A DNA stretch of 64,000 nt, from NCBI GenBank assembly GCA_043753895.1, contig JAYUWK010000163.1:1-64000 (forward strand), in the 5' to 3' direction. A program made the translations under genes and the position numbers. The stretch comes from WLMZ01 sp043753895. GTDB taxonomy: Bacteria; Actinomycetota; Acidimicrobiia; Acidimicrobiales; Ilumatobacteraceae. Positions 60,035-64,000 of this stretch are shown in pieces. The notes beneath the pieces are model-generated. The model did no database searches, was not told the origin of the DNA, and saw only the letters and a program-made list of their open reading frames with translations. Within the stretch, counting starts at the first letter, position 1; the number at the start of each line of letters is the position of its first letter.

Positions 60035-61015
60035 TCAGGGTCGCGTACAAAGCGCTCTCCAGAGTTCGCCGTAGCTCGGGTGTTCGAGCGTGTCGTCGAC
60101 GTATCCGGCGTCGCGAAGAGCCCGGTGGTACCGCGGCAGGTTGCGGAAGGGCACGCCCGAATCTACGTGGTGGGCCAGGTGTAGCCCGATGTTGTACGGG
60201 ACAATCAGGAAACGCGCGCCAACGTGCTGGCGCACCGAGTGAGTCGTGAGGCGGCGGTCCTTGGACGCCATCATCCCGCCGTGTTCGCCGATGCTGCGCA
60301 ACCGGTTGATGACCCTCCATACGCTGAGAAAAGGCAGCAGCCAGAACACCGGATACAGCCACCAGACTCCGGCGGCGATACACGCTGCGAGCAGGATCAG
60401 TTGCAGGCCCCAGATCTTGTACTGCGTGTGGCGCACGACCGAATCGGGTGCGCGCAGCCCACGAAGTTGCTGACGTAACAGCTTGAACCCGGTGCGACCA
60501 GTGGCATCGCGCATCAGCTTGCGCCGCAATGACGCACGGCTCACGGGGTAGTTGGCGTAGAGCGCGATGTCAGGTTCGTCGGGCCCGAACTCTTCGCGGT
60601 GATGGGCCATGTGCACGCGTCGGTAGCCATCGGTGGTGGTGAAGCCCGGGTAGCCGAGCATCCAGCGACCGACCCAATCGTTGAGTGAGCGGTTCTTGAA
60701 CAGCAACCGGTGCGCAGCCTCGTGCATCAGCGAGGCGAACTGCGCGTGTGCACGGCCCATCAGCACGAAGACGACGGGCCATGCGAGCAAACGCCACAGC
60801 CCGGGGGTCCAGATCGCCAGCCCGAGCAGCGCTGCTGTCTGCACGTACAGGCTGACCACGCTGACGCCGTTACGCAGCGAGGGGATGCGTCTGAGTTCAT
60901 CACGGAATTCGGGTTGCGGGCGACCGTCGATGCGGATGGTCTCGGTGACGTGGGCCTGTGGCAGTTCGTCGAGACTCGGGCTCATGCCCCCGAGCAGCAC
61001 GCCGACACTGTTCAT
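60035..61015 (-). CDS. Membrane fatty acid desaturase
   Basis: The 326-residue integral membrane di-iron desaturase has three histidine boxes, SLMHEAAHRLL (about residue 100), RVHMAHHREEFG and GLHLAHHVDSGVP, with hydrophobic segments between (VYVQTAALLGLAIWTPGLWR, LVILLAACIAAGVWWLYPVF type). It should introduce a double bond into membrane or acyl-CoA fatty acids and needs an electron donor such as ferredoxin; the donor is not in the window. The ATG at 61015 shares a base with the stop of the upstream MBL hydrolase gene (TGATG). A later ATG at MSPSLDELPQ is an alternative start. Confidence 0.88.
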   Translation of the reverse strand: MNSVGVLLGGMSPSLDELPQAHVTETIRIDGRPQPEFRDELRRIPSLRNGVSVVSLYVQTAALLGLAIWTPGLWRLLAWPVVFVLMGRAHAQFASLMHEAAHRLLFKNRSLNDWVGRWMLGYPGFTTTDGYRRVHMAHHREEFGPDEPDIALYANYPVSRASLRRKLMRDATGRTGFKLLRQQLRGLRAPDSVVRHTQYKIWGLQLILLAACIAAGVWWLYPVFWLLPFLSVWRVINRLRSIGEHGGMMASKDRRLTTHSVRQHVGARFLIVPYNIGLHLAHHVDSGVPFRNLPRYHRALRDAGYVDDTLEHPSYGELWRALCTRP

Positions 61016-61629
61016 CACCAGCCCCGATCGACCCATTCCTGAAGGTGTGGTCGCTCGTTGCCGATGGTTGTGTCCACGCCGTGGCCGGGCAACACGATGG
61101 TGCTCGCCGGGAACGTGAACAGCTTGTTGTCAATGGAGTCGATGATGGTCTCGAAGCTGCTGCCTTCGAACTTGGTGTTCCCCGGTCCGCCCGGGAACAA
61201 CGTGTCACCTGAGAACAGCAAAGGGGTGCCCTCGACGTGGAACGAAATGGAACCTGCAGTGTGGCCGGGGTTGTGGATCGCGTGCAGGCGCAGGTTGCCG
61301 ACTTCGATGATCTCGGCATCGTCGATGAACACGTCGTAGCCCACGTCTTTGAGCATTGGTGCGTCGGCCGCTGCAATGGCCACCTGGAGACCGGCCTCAC
61401 GCATCGCGGGCACGGCCTGGATGTGGTCCCAGTGGCCGTGGGTCTCGAGCACGCGGCGCACGTTGAGGCGGGTGCAGAGTTCGAGCAGCTTCTCGTGTTC
61501 GTTGGCAGCGTCGATCAATACCGCTTCGCCGGTTTCGCGGCAGCGCACCACGAACACATTGTTGTCGTACGAGCCGACGACGAGCCGGTGTACCTCGAGA
61601 CGACTATCGGCCCAATGCAGAGTGGTCAT
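61015..61629 (-). CDS. MBL-fold metallo-hydrolase (glyoxalase II-like)
   Basis: The 204-residue metallo-beta-lactamase-fold hydrolase has the zinc motif THGHWDHIQ (about residues 63-71), a histidine in NPGHTAGSIS, the bridging aspartate in LLFSGDTLFPG and the last histidine in LPGHGVDTT. It most resembles short glyoxalase II or persulfide-dioxygenase-like proteins; thioester hydrolysis is the likely chemistry. The ATG at 61629 (MTTLHWAD) is chosen because a CAGACT hexamer lies six bases upstream; a TTG two codons earlier is less likely. It is co-transcribed with the desaturase. Confidence 0.88.
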   Translation of the reverse strand: MTTLHWADSRLEVHRLVVGSYDNNVFVVRCRETGEAVLIDAANEHEKLLELCTRLNVRRVLETHGHWDHIQAVPAMREAGLQVAIAAADAPMLKDVGYDVFIDDAEIIEVGNLRLHAIHNPGHTAGSISFHVEGTPLLFSGDTLFPGGPGNTKFEGSSFETIIDSIDNKLFTFPASTIVLPGHGVDTTIGNERPHLQEWVDRGW

Positions 61630-61675
61630 GTCCAAAGTCTGCCAGCCGCGCGCCCGAACGCGTGCGTCAGCGCGA

Positions 61676-62080
61676 TCAGGCGGAGAGGACCTCGAAGTCC
61701 ATCGAGAGGGCCACGGGGATCTGCGCGGCGTCGAAGGTGACGAATCGTATTGGACGGGGCAGGCGGTCGGCGGCGGCGAGGTGCAGCGCGTCGCTGAGCC
61801 GAAGTGGCTGATCGCGCATCAGCCGTCCGGCGCGATCGAGGCATGCCTGATCGACGGGCACGATCGCGATGCGGTCCCACGTGAGACGAACATAATCCTC
61901 GATGTCCTGACGGAAGATTGCCTCGTCGGTGACACGATCGATCAGCGCAAGCGCCTCCACGAGCGTGAGCGCGCTGGTACACCAATCGGCGTCACGGGCC
62001 ATCGCGTCGACCACATGGGCGCGAGCCGGTGCGTCGATGTGCAACGCAACCAGCGCGCTGGCATCGATGTAGAGCGTCAT
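61676..62080 (-). CDS. vapC: VapC-type PIN-domain ribonuclease toxin
   Basis: The 134-residue PIN-domain protein has acidic catalytic residues in LYIDASALVAL (Asp5 region), SALTLVEALALI (Glu) and QPLRLSDALHLAAA (Asp), the usual VapC triad or tetrad. VapC toxins cut tRNA or rRNA and are held by the VapB partner encoded just upstream. The ATG at 62080 gives the standard MTLYIDAS start; an in-frame GTG-type start further upstream lies in the 17-bp duplication. No chromosomal target is predictable. Confidence 0.88.
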   Translation of the reverse strand: MTLYIDASALVALHIDAPARAHVVDAMARDADWCTSALTLVEALALIDRVTDEAIFRQDIEDYVRLTWDRIAIVPVDQACLDRAGRLMRDQPLRLSDALHLAAADRLPRPIRFVTFDAAQIPVALSMDFEVLSA

Positions 62081-62086
62081 CCCCGT

Positions 62087-62120
62087 ACCTCGTTCATCCA
62101 CGGACCTCGTTCACCCACGG
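62087..62120. repeat. 17-bp tandem duplication between vapB and vapC
   Basis: ACCTCGTTCATCCACGG (62087-62103) is followed at once by ACCTCGTTCACCCACGG (62104-62120), with one mismatch, and by a further partial ACCTCG. The repeat covers the vapB stop and the spacer before vapC, and may alter the coupling between the two genes. Confidence 0.9.
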
Positions 62121-62392
62121 ACCTCGCGTAACAGCCGGTCGAGGCGGAGGCTGCCCCACACTGTGATGGTGCCGCGGATCGGCGCGTCGGTGGCGCCAGA
62201 CCGTCGCGGCGCGATGAGCAGACCCTGCGCGACGAGCTCGTCGAGCGTGCGTTCCGCGCCATGACTCGTGAGCGGGCCCAACTGCGCAACGGGCCTGCCG
62301 CCGACGGTGATGATCGTGGTCTGGCCGGCCTCGGCGCGACGCACGACTGCAGCTGCACTGGCCCGAAGATCGCGGATGCCCACTTTGTCCAT
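62111..62392 (-). CDS. vapB: VapB/Phd-type antitoxin
   Basis: The 93-residue antitoxin is of the Phd/YefM-AbrB-like type. The N-terminal MDKVGIRDLRASAAAVVRRA and the TTIITVGGRPVAQLGPL block are the usual Phd/YefM DNA-binding and dimer fold; the C-terminal segment should wrap the toxin. The ATG at 62392 lies six bases after TACACT (bases 62404-62399), and a perfect 6-6-6 inverted repeat overlapping that hexamer fits autorepression. It precedes vapC by 30 bases, across the 17-bp duplication. Confidence 0.85.
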   Translation of the reverse strand: MDKVGIRDLRASAAAVVRRAEAGQTTIITVGGRPVAQLGPLTSHGAERTLDELVAQGLLIAPRRSGATDAPIRGTITVWGSLRLDRLLREVRG

Positions 62393-62399
62393 CACCAGA

Positions 62400-62417
62400 G
62401 TGTACGCATGTGTACAC
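62400..62417. promoter_or_regulatory. VapB operator overlapping the vapBC promoter
   Basis: GTGTAC (62400-62405) and GTACAC (62412-62417) form a perfect inverted repeat with a six-base spacer, seven bases upstream of the vapB ATG. The minus-strand -10 TACACT lies across one arm, so a bound antitoxin complex would block transcription. Confidence 0.65.
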
Positions 62418-62462
62418 GTCTGGGTTTGCATCATCGCCGAGGCAAGCGCCATCATGTCGCCC

Positions 62463-63578
62463 ATGAACTTTGCATTCACCGACGAACAAGAAGAACTCCG
62501 CAAGACAGTCCGCAGCTTCCTCGAGAGCAAGTCGGCCGAGACCGCCGTGCGCGAGCAGATGGACACCGAGTCGGGTTTCGACCCCGCGGTGTGGAGCCAG
62601 ATGGGCGAGCAGATGGGTCTGCAGGGTCTGCACATCCCCGAGGCCTACGGCGGCAGCGGCTACGGCTATGTCGAACTCGGCATCGTGCTCGAGGAGATGG
62701 GTCGCTCGCTGTTGTGCGCACCCTTCTTCAGCACCGTCGTGCTCGCCGCCAACACCCTCATTCACAGCGGTGACGAGGCTGCCAAGAACGCGTACCTGCC
62801 CGGCATCGCCAGCGGCGAGACCATCGCCACGTTGGCCTTCACCGAGCCCAGCGGCAAGTGGGACGAAGCCGGCATCACGATGCCGGCAACGGTCAGTGGC
62901 GACAGCTACACCCTCACTGGCACGAAGATGTTCGTGATCGATGGCCACACGGCGAACCTCATCATCGTTGCGGCTCGCACCGCTAGTGGCGTGAGCCTGT
63001 TCGCCGTTGACGGCGACGCAGCGGGGCTCACCCGCACGGCGCTGTCCACCATGGACCAGACCCGCAAGCAGGCCAAGCTCGAGTTCTCGAACACGCCCGC
63101 AACGCTCATCGGCGCCGAGGGCAAGGGTTGGGACGTACTCAGCACGGTGCTCGACCTCGCAGCTGTCGGCCTGGCCGCCGAGCAGGTCGGCGGTGCCCAG
63201 AAGGTGCTCGACATGGCCGTGGAGTACGCCAAGGTGCGCGTACAGTTCGGCCGCCCCATTGGTTCGTTTCAGGCCATCAAGCATAAGTGTGCCGACATGC
63301 TGCTCGAAGTCGAGTCGGCCAAGTCCGCTGCCTACTACGGCATGTGGTGTGCATCGGAGATGAACGACGAGCTCGCCTCAGTGGCCTCGTTGGCCAAGGC
63401 GTACTGCTCAGAGGCCTACTTCCACGCAACGGCCGAGAACATCCAGATCCACGGTGGCATCGGTTTCACCTGGGAGCACCCGGCACACCTGTACTTCAAG
63501 CGTGCCAAGTCGAGCGAACTGCTCTTCGGTGATCCCACGTACCACCGCGAGTTGCTCGCACAGCGCATCGGCATCTGA
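62463..63578 (+). CDS. Acyl-CoA dehydrogenase
   Basis: The 371-residue flavoprotein dehydrogenase forms the 2,3-double bond of an acyl-CoA, passing electrons to ETF. Visible blocks are FAFTDEQEELRKTVRSFLES at the start, the FAD/substrate loop LAFTEPSGKWDEAG (about residue 122), KVRVQFGRPIGSFQAIKHKC, and the C-terminal IQIHGGIGFTWEHPAHLYFK. FadE-type enzymes in Actinobacteria often act as heteromers. A catalytic glutamate at the usual position cannot be assigned with certainty. The ATG at 62463 (MNFAFTDEQ) fits the family start; another Met three codons upstream is possible. Confidence 0.92.
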   Translation: MNFAFTDEQEELRKTVRSFLESKSAETAVREQMDTESGFDPAVWSQMGEQMGLQGLHIPEAYGGSGYGYVELGIVLEEMGRSLLCAPFFSTVVLAANTLIHSGDEAAKNAYLPGIASGETIATLAFTEPSGKWDEAGITMPATVSGDSYTLTGTKMFVIDGHTANLIIVAARTASGVSLFAVDGDAAGLTRTALSTMDQTRKQAKLEFSNTPATLIGAEGKGWDVLSTVLDLAAVGLAAEQVGGAQKVLDMAVEYAKVRVQFGRPIGSFQAIKHKCADMLLEVESAKSAAYYGMWCASEMNDELASVASLAKAYCSEAYFHATAENIQIHGGIGFTWEHPAHLYFKRAKSSELLFGDPTYHRELLAQRIGI

Positions 63579-63625
63579 TCCGCCGCCCGGCTCGGCGCGC
63601 GCCACTCGTTGGTAGGCTCGCCGCA

Positions 63626-64000
63626 GTGCCTACCATCACCTTGGTCTTCGTCGTGCTTGCCGCGGTGTTCACGTTTGTGCTTGCCGCAGTCGTCGTCGGA
63701 CGCGAGGCCCATCGGCTCGATTCGCTCGCGCCCCGCGTGGTCTACATGGAAGAACAAGCGCTGTCGTTCGTAGCCGAGCGCCTGCCCGCCGACACCCAAT
63801 CGCGACTCACGCTCGACGAACTCGCTCAACTCCTCACGTTCCACCTGCGCTGGCTCAACACCAAGGGTCTGCAGCCTGATCACGTGATCGATCGCCCGCA
63901 GGACATCGATGCCACAGTCGTGGTCGATGAAGACAACGTCACTGCGTTCCTCATCGGAGAAGCGGAACGCAACGGCGTGGAGATCCTCGACGATGTCGAT
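63626..64000 (+). CDS. Membrane-anchored protein of unknown function (truncated by window end)
   Basis: The visible 125 residues contain an N-terminal transmembrane helix (TLVFVVLAAVFTFVLAAVVV, residues 5-24) and a cytosolic region with two short conserved-looking stretches, LDELAQLLTFHLRWLNTKGL and VDEDNVTAFLIGEAERNGVE. I do not recognise a domain. The GTG start at 63626 comes 48 bases after the acyl-CoA dehydrogenase stop, so co-transcription is possible. The gene continues past base 64000. Confidence 0.65.
   Translation, partial: MPTITLVFVVLAAVFTFVLAAVVVGREAHRLDSLAPRVVYMEEQALSFVAERLPADTQSRLTLDELAQLLTFHLRWLNTKGLQPDHVIDRPQDIDATVVVDEDNVTAFLIGEAERNGVEILDDVD

Overview
The window is a dense, high-GC (low-to-mid 60s percent by eye) stretch of an actinobacterial chromosome. 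A mycothione reductase, several F420-type luciferase-like oxidoreductases, OB-fold/thiolase pairs, the MmyB-type regulator and a SufBD-Rieske-SufC/SufS-SufU iron-sulfur system point to an actinobacterium. The style resembles class Acidimicrobiia, but that placement is an inference. No tRNA, rRNA, CRISPR array, transposase or integrase was recognised, and there is no gap over 300 bases without a gene.

Layout. 1-5.4 kb: the end of a sulfite/nitrite reductase with DUF4202, a PLP decarboxylase, and a TetR/MFS efflux pair with its operator. 5.1-8.7 kb: a small acidic protein, a decayed dienelactone-hydrolase tail carrying a 9-bp repeat, a quinone-reductase-like enzyme, and deoxynucleoside salvage (deoC, thymidine phosphorylase). 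8.7-12.4 kb: a Gfo/Idh oxidoreductase and a Zur-type znuACB operon. 12.4-31 kb: lipid or acyl-CoA catabolism: an old-yellow-enzyme/FAD fusion, thrH, acyl-CoA synthetases, mycothione reductase, an OB-fold/OB-fold/thiolase/thiolase operon, a crotonase, OsmC, three LLM oxidoreductases, an AttH-like protein and a GT-C-like membrane protein. 31-38.7 kb: an XRE regulator, a lipoprotein S15-type hydrolase, an M20 peptidase, argG and a membrane-anchored metallopeptidase.

38.7-43.9 kb holds an HxlR regulator and the operon sufB-(Cys4 protein)-sufD-Rieske-sufC, followed by ybaK. 43.9-52 kb is accessory in character: a cyclase/ATPase, HicBA, a GNAT enzyme, a methyltransferase, a small-protein/nucleotidyltransferase pair and stray domains. 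Two extra 192-bp copies of the 3' end of ybaK punctuate it. 52-56.5 kb is again acyl-CoA related: thioesterase, amidohydrolase, acyl-CoA synthetase and SDR. 56.5-64 kb has a SurE-like lipoprotein, a second Suf operon (sufC2-sufS-sufU), a fatty acid desaturase, an MBL hydrolase, VapBC, an acyl-CoA dehydrogenase and a truncated membrane-anchored protein.

How it fits together. Five promoters of lipid-type genes carry the same palindrome, TCTGACG-N3-CGTCAGA (one with a single mismatch), and a sixth has a degenerate form. This suggests one regulon whose regulator was not identified here. The two Suf operons and the internal sufD promoter share another element. Many first genes start 6-8 bases after a TANNNT hexamer, which suggests leaderless transcription; this was used to choose several starts.
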